Positions 56,581 through 64,000 of a DNA stretch of 64,000 bases are shown in pieces. A model generated the notes under the pieces. It saw nothing but the letters and a program-made list of their open reading frames with translations. It made no database searches and was not told the origin of the DNA. The translations under genes and the position numbers were made by a program. The DNA lies in assembly GCF_002224265.1 (NCBI RefSeq), contig NZ_CP012881.1:2108001-2172000 (forward strand), in the 5' to 3' direction. The stretch is from Vibrio vulnificus NBRC 15645 = ATCC 27562 (GTDB lineage Bacteria; Pseudomonadota; Gammaproteobacteria; Enterobacterales; Vibrionaceae). Numbering within the stretch: position 1 is the first letter of the stretch; each line of letters opens with the position of its first letter.

Positions 56581-57591
56581 TTAGAAGTCGTAACGTAGAC
56601 CTAGTGCTAGCTCGTCTTCTGCATTGATCTTAGTTGCTGTAGCGTAGCCAGCGCCGCCAACTGTACCAATCTTATCGCCAGAGTCGATTAGGTTGAAGTT
56701 GTAAGAAACGTAACCACGGAAGTTAGGTTTGAAGTAGTAGGTTGCGTCAACGGCAAAGTTATCAGCAGAAGTTTGGCTGTTCGTTTCTGCGTTGTTGTAC
56801 GTAGTGGTGAACACGGTTTGACCCATAGTGTACTTAGCTGCTAGCTCGTAACCAGTGTAATCGCCTTTTTCTTTTGCTTTTTCGCCATCGGTGTAGATAC
56901 CTGCAAAGTATAGGTCGCCCATAGTGTAAGACGCCGCTAGCATGTATTCATTTTGCTCGTCTTGATCAGCGTAACCGCCACCAAGCGTTAGGCCAGTTTG
57001 GCCGATAGCGTAGATAGCAGATAGTGAGTAACCATCTTGACCGTTATCCACATATTTACCAGCGTCTACGCCAGTGCCTTCTGAACGGTCAGCAAAACGG
57101 TAGCTTGCTTTCACGCTTAGTGCGTCGAATTGACCTTTGTAAGCGATCATGTTGTCTACGCGGTCAGCAACAGCGATTTTATCTGCCGCAGAGTTACCGT
57201 GGTAAGCCATGATATCGGTGAAGTCAGTGATCACACCTAGAGCGCCATCGTTTTTACCGTAAGTCACTTCACCAAACTGGCCGCCTAGACCCGCGTAAGT
57301 GTAACGGTTGTCTAGGTTGTTGTTTGTTTTGTTTTCGCCTTCATCAGCAGTAGTGAATTCACCTTCGTAGAAACCCACACCGTATAGGCCGTCTTGGATT
57401 TCTACTTTACCTAGGAAGTTAAGACGGATACGAGAGTTGTCTGCAACTTTACCATCTTTCATCGATAGGCGGGCTTCAGCACGGCCGCCCATGTCTAGAG
57501 AAGTACCATCTTGGTTGTAAAGTTCAGCAGCGTTAACACCAGTTGCCACTGCAGCAGCAGATACAGAAAGTGCGATTAATGTCTTTTTCAT
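56581..57591 (-). CDS. ompU: Outer-membrane porin OmpU
   Basis: A 336-residue general porin. A signal peptide (MKKTLIALSVSAAAVATGVNA) leads to mature AELYNQDGTSLDMGGRAEARL, and a 16-strand barrel is predicted, ending LALGLRYDF with the C-terminal phenylalanine needed for BAM recognition. OmpU is a ToxR-controlled adhesin and bile-resistance porin in Vibrio. Its position next to dacB and greA is that of V. cholerae ompU (VC0633). The promoter region upstream carries two dyads. Confidence 0.94.
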   Translation of the reverse strand: MKKTLIALSVSAAAVATGVNAAELYNQDGTSLDMGGRAEARLSMKDGKVADNSRIRLNFLGKVEIQDGLYGVGFYEGEFTTADEGENKTNNNLDNRYTYAGLGGQFGEVTYGKNDGALGVITDFTDIMAYHGNSAADKIAVADRVDNMIAYKGQFDALSVKASYRFADRSEGTGVDAGKYVDNGQDGYSLSAIYAIGQTGLTLGGGYADQDEQNEYMLAASYTMGDLYFAGIYTDGEKAKEKGDYTGYELAAKYTMGQTVFTTTYNNAETNSQTSADNFAVDATYYFKPNFRGYVSYNFNLIDSGDKIGTVGGAGYATATKINAEDELALGLRYDF

Positions 57592-57632
57592 TGTTTTGTT
57601 GTCCTAGTTTAGCTGTCCATAATCTTTTTGTT

Positions 57633-57650
57633 GTGAGACGAATATCTCAC
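57633..57650 (-). promoter_or_regulatory. Dyad near the ompU transcription start
   Basis: GTGAGA, six bases, TCTCAC. It lies just downstream of the probable minus-strand -10 GATAAT (57654-57659), so it either overlaps the start of transcription or forms a hairpin in the leader. Confidence 0.45.
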
Positions 57651-57680
57651 AGATTATCACTATGATTCTAGATTCATAAA

Positions 57681-57694
57681 TGAGATGCATCTCA
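57681..57694. promoter_or_regulatory. Perfect 14-bp palindrome upstream of ompU
   Basis: TGAGATGCATCTCA. It shares the TGAGA half-site with the dyad at 57633-57650 and lies about 25 bp upstream of the probable -10. A protein-binding operator is likely, but ToxR is not the obvious candidate as its sites are direct repeats. Confidence 0.45.
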
Positions 57695-58015
57695 AATACT
57701 TGGCCAGAGTTATTGGTTGACGTCCAATGTTGTACAGCCAAAGTTCCATGATGGGTTAGTAAAATTATATAAATTCAATCTATGAACACTGTTCGATTGT
57801 GTGGTGGGTTTTGTTAATTTGTTGTTTTTAAATGGATTTATACTTATTTACATGCCGCTGACATTGATGATTTTTTATGGTTTTTTATCTATTTGTCGAT
57901 ATTTTGCTCGCATTTTTCACGGTGATGATGATGTGAAAATTGTCAAAATTGATAGGTGGTTTCGGCATTTGAGCTTGGGTACAAGCAAGAATGAAATTAA
58001 GGTGATTTAGGCTCA
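57695..58015. other. AT-rich spacer between ompU and greA promoters
   Basis: A 320-bp AT-rich stretch holding no convincing gene. A 69-codon GTG frame (57801-58010) has no ribosome site and no recognisable family. Distal ompU regulatory sites could lie here (ToxR binds an AT-rich region upstream of ompU in V. cholerae), but I cannot place them. Confidence 0.5.
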
Positions 58016-58024
58016 AAGTTTGTT

Positions 58025-58088
58025 TACACTAGGCGAAATTAATCCGTTCCGTGACTACCTGATCATTCGGTCAGGTAGGTTTTTTTTG
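58025..58088 (+). ncRNA. greA leader with intrinsic terminator (GraL-like)
   Basis: A probable -10 TACACT (58025-58030) would start RNA near 58037. After about 18 nt comes CTACCTGA, loop, TCAGGTAG and eight Ts (58055-58088), a full terminator 32 nt before the greA start. The same layout in E. coli yields the short GraL RNAs and limits greA expression. Sequence homology to GraL was not tested. Confidence 0.65.
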
Positions 58089-58119
58089 TCCAAAGATGAC
58101 TTTGGCATTGAGGTTGAAA

Positions 58120-58593
58120 ATGGAAAAAGTTCCAATGACGGCTCGCGGCGAGCAATTGCTGCGTAAAGAATTAGAAAGACTTTTAAAAAGACGTCCACTG
58201 ATCACTGAAGCGATTGCTGAAGCTCGTGAATTGGGTGATTTGAAAGAAAACGCAGAATATCACGCCGCTCGTGAAGAACAGGGCATCTGTGAAGCTCAAA
58301 TTCGTGATATCGAATATAAACTTTCTGTCGCTCAAGTGATTGATGTGAGCAAAATGGAAAATAACGGCAAAGTTATTTTCGGTGCAACGGTTACTTTGAT
58401 TGACTGCGATACAGAAGAAGAAAAAACCTACCAAATCGTGGGTGATGATGAAGCGGACATTAAATCTGGCCGTATCTCTGTCAACTCACCGATAGCTCGT
58501 GGCCTCATTGGCAAGATGGAAGGCGACGAAGTAGCGATTTCAACGCCAGGTGGTATGAAAGATTTTGAAATTGATAGCGTGGAATACCGATAA
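58120..58593 (+). CDS. greA: Transcription elongation factor GreA
   Basis: A 157-residue factor that enters the polymerase secondary channel and triggers cleavage of backtracked RNA. The N-terminal coiled coil carries the acidic tip in [19 protein letters not shown]. The C-terminal globular domain has the [25 protein letters not shown] region. I start at ATG 58120 ([14 protein letters not shown]); the frame runs eight codons upstream into the leader. DksA, also in this window, competes for the same channel. Confidence 0.97.
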   Translation: MEKVPMTARGEQLLRKELERLLKRRPLITEAIAEARELGDLKENAEYHAAREEQGICEAQIRDIEYKLSVAQVIDVSKMENNGKVIFGATVTLIDCDTEEEKTYQIVGDDEADIKSGRISVNSPIARGLIGKMEGDEVAISTPGGMKDFEIDSVEYR

Positions 58594-58612
58594 TTTCCTA
58601 TCTATCGCACAT

Positions 58613-58645
58613 CAAAAAGGTCGCCAATGGCGACCTTTCTTTTGT
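58613..58645. terminator. Bidirectional terminator between greA and yhbY
   Basis: AAAGGTCGCC and GGCGACCTTT flank a 3-nt loop, with T-rich sequence after it (TCTTTTG) and As before it. Confidence 0.85.
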
Positions 58646-58665
58646 GACTAGAAGAAGCACTTAAC

Positions 58666-58962
58666 TTACTTACGAGGAAGTTCAATCTTGCGCTCTTCAG
58701 ATTGGCGATAAAGTACAAGTGTCTTACCAATTACTTGCACTTTCTCTGCGCCAGTTTCACGCACAATGGCATCAACAATCAGCAATTTTGTTTCACGATC
58801 TTCAGATGCGATCTTTACTTTGATCAGCTCGTGAAAGTTCAATGCGATTTCGATTTCGGCTAGCACGGCTTCAGTAAGTCCATTTGCGCCCGTTAGCACA
58901 ACAGGTTTTAAACTGTGAGCCAGGCCTTTTAGGTGCTGCTTTTGTTTGGTGCTTAGGTTCAT
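58666..58962 (-). CDS. yhbY: Ribosome-associated RNA-binding protein YhbY (CRM domain)
   Basis: A 98-residue single CRM-domain protein that associates with pre-50S particles. The start MNLSTKQKQHLKGLAHSLKP and the GANGLTEAVLAEIEIAL segment with the conserved GxxG-like loop match the family. It is divergent from rlmE, another 50S factor, the same neighbourhood as in E. coli. Confidence 0.93.
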   Translation of the reverse strand: MNLSTKQKQHLKGLAHSLKPVVLTGANGLTEAVLAEIEIALNFHELIKVKIASEDRETKLLIVDAIVRETGAEKVQVIGKTLVLYRQSEERKIELPRK

Positions 58963-59100
58963 TACGCCGCCATTTTTATTTAAACTAAGGGTTGAAAAAA
59001 CCTATTTTAACGCCATCTATTGCTGAAGACTATAATTTATTAATTAATAGGAACGACCTATTAAATTGATAACTCTGCAACTGGCTTTGTTGAGACTAGA

Positions 59101-59730
59101 ATGAGTAAACAAAAACATTCAGCGAGCTCTAGCCGCTGGTTAAAAGAACACTTTGACGACAAGTATGCGAATGAAGCCAGACGAAAAGGTTACCGTTCTC
59201 GTGCTATCTTTAAACTTGAAGAAATTCAACAAAAAGACAAATTGCTAAAACCCGGTATGACGGTTGTTGATCTGGGTGCGGCTCCCGGTGGTTGGTCGCA
59301 ATACGCCATTGGAGTGGTTGGTGATAGTGGTCGTGTGATTGCTTGTGATATTTTGCCGATGGATTCGATCGCTGGTGTTTCCTTCCTTCAAGGTGATTTT
59401 CGTGAGGATGCCGTTTTGGAAGCGCTGCTTGAACGTATTCAACCTGACATGGTGGATGTTGTGATGTCAGATATGGCGCCCAATATTGCCGGTAACAACT
59501 CAGTCGATCAGCCAAGAGCAATGTATTTAGTTGAATTAGCTTTAGATATGTGTCGACAAGTTCTTGCACCTAATGGTAGCTTTGTCGTAAAGGTTTTCCA
59601 GGGTGAAGGCTTCGATGAATATGTCAAAGAAGTCCGAAACATGTTTAAAGTCGTAAAAATCAGAAAACCAGATTCATCGCGAGCTCGCTCACGAGAAGTC
59701 TTTGTTGTAGCCACTGGTTACAAAGGTTAA
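59101..59730 (+). CDS. rlmE: 23S rRNA 2'-O-methyltransferase RlmE (RrmJ/FtsJ)
   Basis: A 209-residue SAM-dependent enzyme that methylates U2552 in the 23S A-loop, a late 50S assembly step. The catalytic K-D-K tetrad residues are visible around [19 protein letters not shown] and [10 protein letters not shown], and the SAM loop is [11 protein letters not shown]. The ribosome site is weak. It is followed by ftsH after 98 nt, probably one transcription unit as in E. coli. Confidence 0.97.
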   Translation: MSKQKHSASSSRWLKEHFDDKYANEARRKGYRSRAIFKLEEIQQKDKLLKPGMTVVDLGAAPGGWSQYAIGVVGDSGRVIACDILPMDSIAGVSFLQGDFREDAVLEALLERIQPDMVDVVMSDMAPNIAGNNSVDQPRAMYLVELALDMCRQVLAPNGSFVVKVFQGEGFDEYVKEVRNMFKVVKIRKPDSSRARSREVFVVATGYKG

Positions 59731-59828
59731 CTATTTGCCCTCACAGGTAAAAGTTAACACTATAGATACAGGTTACAAACTGTAGTACCCTACCTTTAAT
59801 TACAATTAGTTATCGAGAGGCTGACACC

Positions 59829-61790
59829 TTGAGTGACATGGCAAAAAATTTAATTCTGTGGCTGGTTATCGCTGTCGTGTTAATGTCGGTATTTCAGAGC
59901 TTTGGCCCTGGAGAAAGTAACGGCAGAGCAGTGGATTACACCACATTCGTACAGGAAGTTGGTCAAGGCCAGATTCAAGAAGCAACGTTTAAAGACGGTG
60001 AAATTACCTTCGTTAGACGTGGCGGCGGCGGTAAGTTTGTAACTTACATGCCGGTATACGATCAGAAATTGCTGGACGACCTGATCAACCAAAACGTTAA
60101 AGTACAAGGTACGCCTCCAGAAGAGCAAAGCTTGCTCGGTACTATCTTTATTTCCTGGTTCCCAATGATTCTACTCATTGGTGTATGGATTTTCTTCATG
60201 CGTCAAATGCAAGGTGGCGGTGGCAAAGGTGCCATGTCATTTGGTAAGAGCAAAGCTCGCATGATGAGTGAAGAGCAGATCAAAACGACGTTTGGTGATG
60301 TCGCAGGTTGTGACGAAGCCAAAGAAGACGTTAAAGAGCTAGTGGATTATCTACGTGACCCAAGCCGTTTCCAGAAGCTGGGTGGTAAGATTCCAACTGG
60401 TGTTTTGATGGTGGGCCCTCCAGGTACGGGTAAAACCTTATTGGCAAAAGCCATTGCTGGTGAGGCGAAAGTCCCATTTTTCACTATTTCCGGTTCTGAC
60501 TTCGTTGAAATGTTTGTTGGTGTTGGTGCATCGCGTGTTCGTGATATGTTCGAACAGGCAAAAAAAGCCTCACCATGTATCATCTTCATTGATGAAATTG
60601 ACGCCGTAGGTCGCCAACGTGGTGCCGGTGTCGGTGGTGGTCACGATGAACGTGAACAAACACTAAACCAAATGCTAGTAGAAATGGATGGTTTCGAAGG
60701 TAACGAAGGCATTATCGTTATTGCGGCAACCAACCGTCCAGATGTTTTGGACCCTGCACTGCTGCGTCCTGGGCGTTTTGACCGTCAAGTTGTGGTCGGT
60801 CTGCCCGACGTACGTGGTCGTGAACAGATCCTAAAAGTGCATATGCGTAAAGTACCGCTAGCGGGTGACGTTGAGCCTTCTCTTATTGCGCGTGGTACAC
60901 CAGGGTTTTCGGGTGCTGATTTGGCCAACCTAGTTAACGAAGCAGCACTATTTGCTGCGCGTGGCAATAAACGCAATGTCTCTATGGTTGAATTTGAACT
61001 GGCAAAAGACAAAATCATGATGGGTGCAGAACGTCGCTCTATGGTGATGTCTGAAGAAATCAAAGAGTCAACGGCGTACCATGAAGCGGGCCATGCGATT
61101 GTTGGTCGCCTCGTGCCTGAGCATGATCCTGTTTACAAAGTGTCGATTATTCCTCGCGGGCGTGCACTTGGTGTCACCATGTACTTGCCAGAGCAAGACC
61201 GAGTCAGTATGTCTCGTCAGCACTTAGAGTCTATGATTTCAAGCCTATATGGCGGTCGTTTAGCTGAAGAGCTGATTTACGGCGTAGATCGTGTATCAAC
61301 AGGGGCTTCAAACGATATCGAACGTGCAACTGATATTGCTCGCAAGATGGTGACACAGTGGGGCTTCTCGGAAAAACTTGGTCCAATGCTTTATGCAGAA
61401 GAAGAAGGTGAAGTTTTCTTAGGTCGTAGTGTGACACAAACTAAACATATGTCAGACGACACCGCAAAACTGATTGATGATGAAGTTCGTAAGTTGATTG
61501 ACCGCAACTATGAGCGTGCAAGACAAATCCTAATCGATAACATGGATATCATGCACGCAATGAAAGATGCGTTAATGAAATACGAAACCATCGATGCTGG
61601 TCAAATTGATGATCTGATGGCTCGCAAAGAGACCATTCGTGAACCTGCGGGTTGGGGTGATCAAGCGGCAACGGAGAAAACGGAAAAATCAGAAGCAAAA
61701 GCTGAAGAGAAAACCGCAGAGCCGGAAGTGACTGCTCAGTCTCAACCAGATGAAGTTCAGCAGCCTACTGACAAAAAAGATGCAGAATAG
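59829..61790 (+). CDS. ftsH: ATP-dependent zinc metalloprotease FtsH
   Basis: A hexameric inner-membrane protease that degrades misassembled membrane proteins and regulators such as LpxC and sigma-32. The 653 residues have two membrane segments (about 7-23 and 107-124), Walker A GPPGTGKT (196-203), Walker B FIDEIDAV, the pore motif and SRH, and the zinc site HEAGH (418-422). The TTG at 59829 has GAGAGG eight nt upstream and fits better than ATG 59838. The tail is acidic and low complexity. Confidence 0.97.
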   Translation: MSDMAKNLILWLVIAVVLMSVFQSFGPGESNGRAVDYTTFVQEVGQGQIQEATFKDGEITFVRRGGGGKFVTYMPVYDQKLLDDLINQNVKVQGTPPEEQSLLGTIFISWFPMILLIGVWIFFMRQMQGGGGKGAMSFGKSKARMMSEEQIKTTFGDVAGCDEAKEDVKELVDYLRDPSRFQKLGGKIPTGVLMVGPPGTGKTLLAKAIAGEAKVPFFTISGSDFVEMFVGVGASRVRDMFEQAKKASPCIIFIDEIDAVGRQRGAGVGGGHDEREQTLNQMLVEMDGFEGNEGIIVIAATNRPDVLDPALLRPGRFDRQVVVGLPDVRGREQILKVHMRKVPLAGDVEPSLIARGTPGFSGADLANLVNEAALFAARGNKRNVSMVEFELAKDKIMMGAERRSMVMSEEIKESTAYHEAGHAIVGRLVPEHDPVYKVSIIPRGRALGVTMYLPEQDRVSMSRQHLESMISSLYGGRLAEELIYGVDRVSTGASNDIERATDIARKMVTQWGFSEKLGPMLYAEEEGEVFLGRSVTQTKHMSDDTAKLIDDEVRKLIDRNYERARQILIDNMDIMHAMKDALMKYETIDAGQIDDLMARKETIREPAGWGDQAATEKTEKSEAKAEEKTAEPEVTAQSQPDEVQQPTDKKDAE

Positions 61791-61805
61791 GTTTTAATTA
61801 ATAAG

Positions 61806-61832
61806 GAAACCCCGAGGCAACTCGGGGTTTTT
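61806..61832 (+). terminator. Terminator after ftsH
   Basis: AACCCCGAG and CTCGGGGTT flank a GCAA loop, followed by Ts. It lies only 11 nt before the folP start, so folP is either reached by readthrough or has a start inside this region. Confidence 0.85.
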
Positions 61833-61843
61833 GTATTTCTACT

Positions 61844-62674
61844 ATGATTCTACGTTCTCAAAAAAAATCTTTAGATCTTTTATTCCCTGTTGTGATGGGA
61901 ATTCTTAATGTCACACCTGACTCGTTTTCCGATGGAGGCCAATTTAATGCGCTTGATGCGGCGTTGGTCCAAGCAGAGCGAATGATTGCTGCTGGTGTGA
62001 GTATCATTGATATCGGTGGTGAATCAACACGTCCAGGTGCGCCAGAAGTCTCACTGGAAGAAGAGTTGAAGCGCGTTATTCCGGCAATTCAAGCCATTCG
62101 GCAAAAGCATGATGTTTGGATCTCTATTGACACCAGCAAAGCGGAAGTGATGAAGCAAGCTATTGAAGCCGGTGCGGATCTCATTAATGATGTTCGCGCA
62201 TTGCAGGAACCAGGGGCCTTGGCTGTTGCCGCGAAAGCCCAAGTGCCGATTTGTCTGATGCACATGCAAGGCCAGCCTCGAAGCATGCAGCATAACCCAA
62301 GCTATCAAGATGTGTTAAAAGAGGTCGGCGAATTTTTGGAAGAGCGTGTTGCAGCCTGTGAAGAAGCCGGTATTGCTAAAGAGCTGCTTATTCTTGACCC
62401 TGGATTTGGTTTTGGCAAAACCATCGAACACAATTATCATCTGTTAGCGCACTTAGAAGCGTTTCATCAATTAGGCTTGCCGATTTTGGCGGGCATGTCT
62501 CGCAAATCGATGGTTTTTAAATTACTGAACAAAAAGCCTGCAGAGTGCATGGTGGCTAGTGTAACATGTGCGACGATTGCTGCTATGAAAGGCGCTCAGA
62601 TCATTCGTGTTCATGATGTCGAAGAGACCGTTGAAGCGATGCGAGTTATTCATATGATGCATAAAAATATCTGA
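61844..62674 (+). CDS. folP: Dihydropteroate synthase
   Basis: A 276-residue folate enzyme that joins 6-hydroxymethyl-dihydropterin pyrophosphate to p-aminobenzoate; the target of sulfonamides. Motifs are MGILNVTPDSFSDGG, GGESTRPGA, the ISIDTSKAEV strand, DPGFGFGKT and GMSRKS. The ATG at 61844 has no visible ribosome site, the ftsH terminator being just upstream. It is followed by glmM, the usual order in gamma-proteobacteria. Confidence 0.96.
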   Translation: MILRSQKKSLDLLFPVVMGILNVTPDSFSDGGQFNALDAALVQAERMIAAGVSIIDIGGESTRPGAPEVSLEEELKRVIPAIQAIRQKHDVWISIDTSKAEVMKQAIEAGADLINDVRALQEPGALAVAAKAQVPICLMHMQGQPRSMQHNPSYQDVLKEVGEFLEERVAACEEAGIAKELLILDPGFGFGKTIEHNYHLLAHLEAFHQLGLPILAGMSRKSMVFKLLNKKPAECMVASVTCATIAAMKGAQIIRVHDVEETVEAMRVIHMMHKNI

Positions 62675-62702
62675 GTTAAAAAGAATATAAGAAGGAATAA
62701 AC

Positions 62703-64000
62703 ATGTCGGATAAAAGACGTTATTTTGGTACAGATGGTGTTCGTGGGAAAGTAGGCCAGTATCCTATTACTCCCGACTTTGTACTAAAACTTGGCTGGGC
62801 TGCAGGTCGTGTATTGGCGAAGCAAGGAACGAAAAAAGTTATTATCGGCAAAGATACGCGTATTTCAGGCTATATGCTTGAGTCTGCTTTAGAGGCGGGG
62901 CTTGCGGCTGCGGGCTTAAAGGCGACTTTTACTGGGCCGATGCCAACACCTGCTGTGGCGTACTTGACACAAACATTCCGCGCTGAAGCTGGTATTGTGA
63001 TCTCGGCTTCTCACAATCCATACTATGACAATGGCATCAAATTTTTCTCTTCTGAAGGGACAAAATTACCCGATGATATTGAGTTAGCTATTGAAGCTGA
63101 GTTGGATAAAGAAATCGAATGCGTAGAGTCTGCAGAATTAGGTAAAGCGACACGTCTCAACGACGCGGCCGGTCGTTATATTGAATTTTGTAAAAGTACG
63201 TTTCCTTCAGAGTTGAGCCTAGCAAAACTTAAAATCGTTGTAGATTGTGCGAATGGTGCAACGTATCACATTGCGCCAAATGTGTTTACTGAACTGGGTG
63301 CTGATGTTATTGCTATGGGCGTAACACCAAACGGTACCAATATTAACCATGAAGTAGGCGCAACCGATGTACGTGCTCTACAACAACGTGTTGTTGAAGA
63401 GCAAGCGGATTTAGGATTGGCGTTTGACGGTGATGGTGACCGAATTATCATGGTTGATCACTTAGGCAATAAAGTCGACGGCGACCAAATTGCCTATATT
63501 ATTGCGCGAGATGCATTGCGTCGTGGTGAACTCAAAGGGGGCGTAGTAGGTACCCTTATGACTAACCTTGGTATGGAAAATGGCCTCAAGCAACTGGGTA
63601 TTCCATTTGTACGCGCTGCGGTTGGCGATCGCTATGTAATGGAAAAACTGTTGGAGAAAGGTTGGAAGATCGGCGCTGAAAACTCTGGACACGTAATTCT
63701 GCTGGATAAAGTAACTACTGGCGATGCCATTGTTGCCGCATTGCAGGTGTTGGCATCTGTTGTGGGCAGTGAGCTATCACTAAATGAGCTTTCAAAAGGC
63801 ATGACACTTTACCCGCAAGTGCTCGAAAACGTGCGCTTTGCTGGACAAGGCAATCCACTAGAAGCCGAAGCCGTTAAAAAAGCCGTGGAAGACGTTGAAG
63901 CCGATTTAGGCAGTAAAGGCCGAGTTCTTCTACGTAAATCAGGTACCGAGCCATTAATTCGTGTGATGGTAGAAGGCGAAGATGGTGAACTTGTACAAAA
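62703..64000 (+). CDS. glmM: Phosphoglucosamine mutase, 3' end outside window
   Basis: It converts glucosamine-6-phosphate to glucosamine-1-phosphate for UDP-GlcNAc, the precursor of peptidoglycan and LPS. About 432 codons are present, close to full length (about 446). The catalytic serine is Ser103 in [12 protein letters not shown], the metal loop is AFDGDGDR, and the phosphate loop [10 protein letters not shown] is near the end. AAGGA precedes ATG 62703. It is a relative of the mutase at the end of the chitobiose operon, giving two hexosamine mutases in one window. Confidence 0.97.
   Translation, partial: MSDKRRYFGTDGVRGKVGQYPITPDFVLKLGWAAGRVLAKQGTKKVIIGKDTRISGYMLESALEAGLAAAGLKATFTGPMPTPAVAYLTQTFRAEAGIVISASHNPYYDNGIKFFSSEGTKLPDDIELAIEAELDKEIECVESAELGKATRLNDAAGRYIEFCKSTFPSELSLAKLKIVVDCANGATYHIAPNVFTELGADVIAMGVTPNGTNINHEVGATDVRALQQRVVEEQADLGLAFDGDGDRIIMVDHLGNKVDGDQIAYIIARDALRRGELKGGVVGTLMTNLGMENGLKQLGIPFVRAAVGDRYVMEKLLEKGWKIGAENSGHVILLDKVTTGDAIVAALQVLASVVGSELSLNELSKGMTLYPQVLENVRFAGQGNPLEAEAVKKAVEDVEADLGSKGRVLLRKSGTEPLIRVMVEGEDGELVQ

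Noticed and set aside
57801..58010. 69-codon plus-strand frame with a hydrophobic start between ompU and greA
   Set aside because: GTG start without a ribosome site, AT-rich low-complexity hydrophobic part, no recognisable family, and its end runs up to the greA promoter.

Overview
The window is a stretch of a Vibrio chromosome. Gene content and order are those of chromosome 1 of Vibrio cholerae in the acnB, chitobiose operon, chiS, ompU, ftsH, glmM region. Protein details and extra genes point to another species; V. vulnificus or a close relative is a reasonable guess that I cannot prove. Almost every gene belongs to a known family. I found no CRISPR array, tRNA, rRNA, prophage or defence island.

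Layout. (1) 1-9444: gluQRS (cut by the window edge), dksA and sfsA on the minus strand; then hrpB, mrcB (PBP1B) and a patatin-type outer-membrane protein on the plus strand. (2) 9445-18425: acnB, a three-gene glycerate module (cdaR, GntP-type permease, glycerate kinase) on the minus strand, then yacL and the nitrogen pair glnK-amtB behind a sigma-54 promoter. The glycerate module sits between acnB and yacL, which are neighbours in other gamma-proteobacteria, so it looks inserted. (3) 18426-22345: an fbpABC-type ferric iron ABC importer behind a Fur box. (4) 22423-41216: the complete chitobiose utilisation operon, read right to left: periplasmic binding protein, two permeases, two ATPases, GH9 glucosaminidase, glucosamine kinase, GH20 hexosaminidase, chitobiose phosphorylase and a hexosamine phosphomutase. 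Upstream, across a 930-bp control region, is chiS, the sensor kinase that governs it. (5) 41463-50229: rsmC, an AI-2E family protein, a 38-residue small membrane protein, hemL, erpA and a two-gene RND efflux pump. (6) 50302-57591: an M23 peptidase, tyrS, a 1593-bp IS1182-type insertion sequence, a DUF454 gene, dacB and the porin ompU. (7) 57592-64000: greA with an attenuator-like leader, yhbY, rlmE, ftsH, folP and glmM (cut by the edge).

How the parts work together. The chitobiose operon imports (GlcNAc)2 and splits it by phosphorolysis or hydrolysis. It phosphorylates amino sugars and, through the mutase, probably feeds GlcNAc-1-P into the GlcNAc-6-P pool. ChiS and its binding protein switch it on. 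GlnK-AmtB links ammonium uptake to nitrogen status. mrcB, the M23 peptidase, dacB and glmM all serve the cell wall. dksA, greA, yhbY, rlmE, rsmC and ftsH serve transcription, ribosomes and protein quality.

Most noteworthy at sequence level: an insertion sequence that exactly duplicated a 22-bp terminator hairpin shared by tyrS and the DUF454 gene; a palindrome before glnK that looks like both a terminator and an NtrC site; a tiny ORF overlapping the acnB start; paired repeats in the chitobiose and glycerate control regions; and a structured block of different base composition between chiS and the chitobiose promoter. I saw no clear undescribed system.
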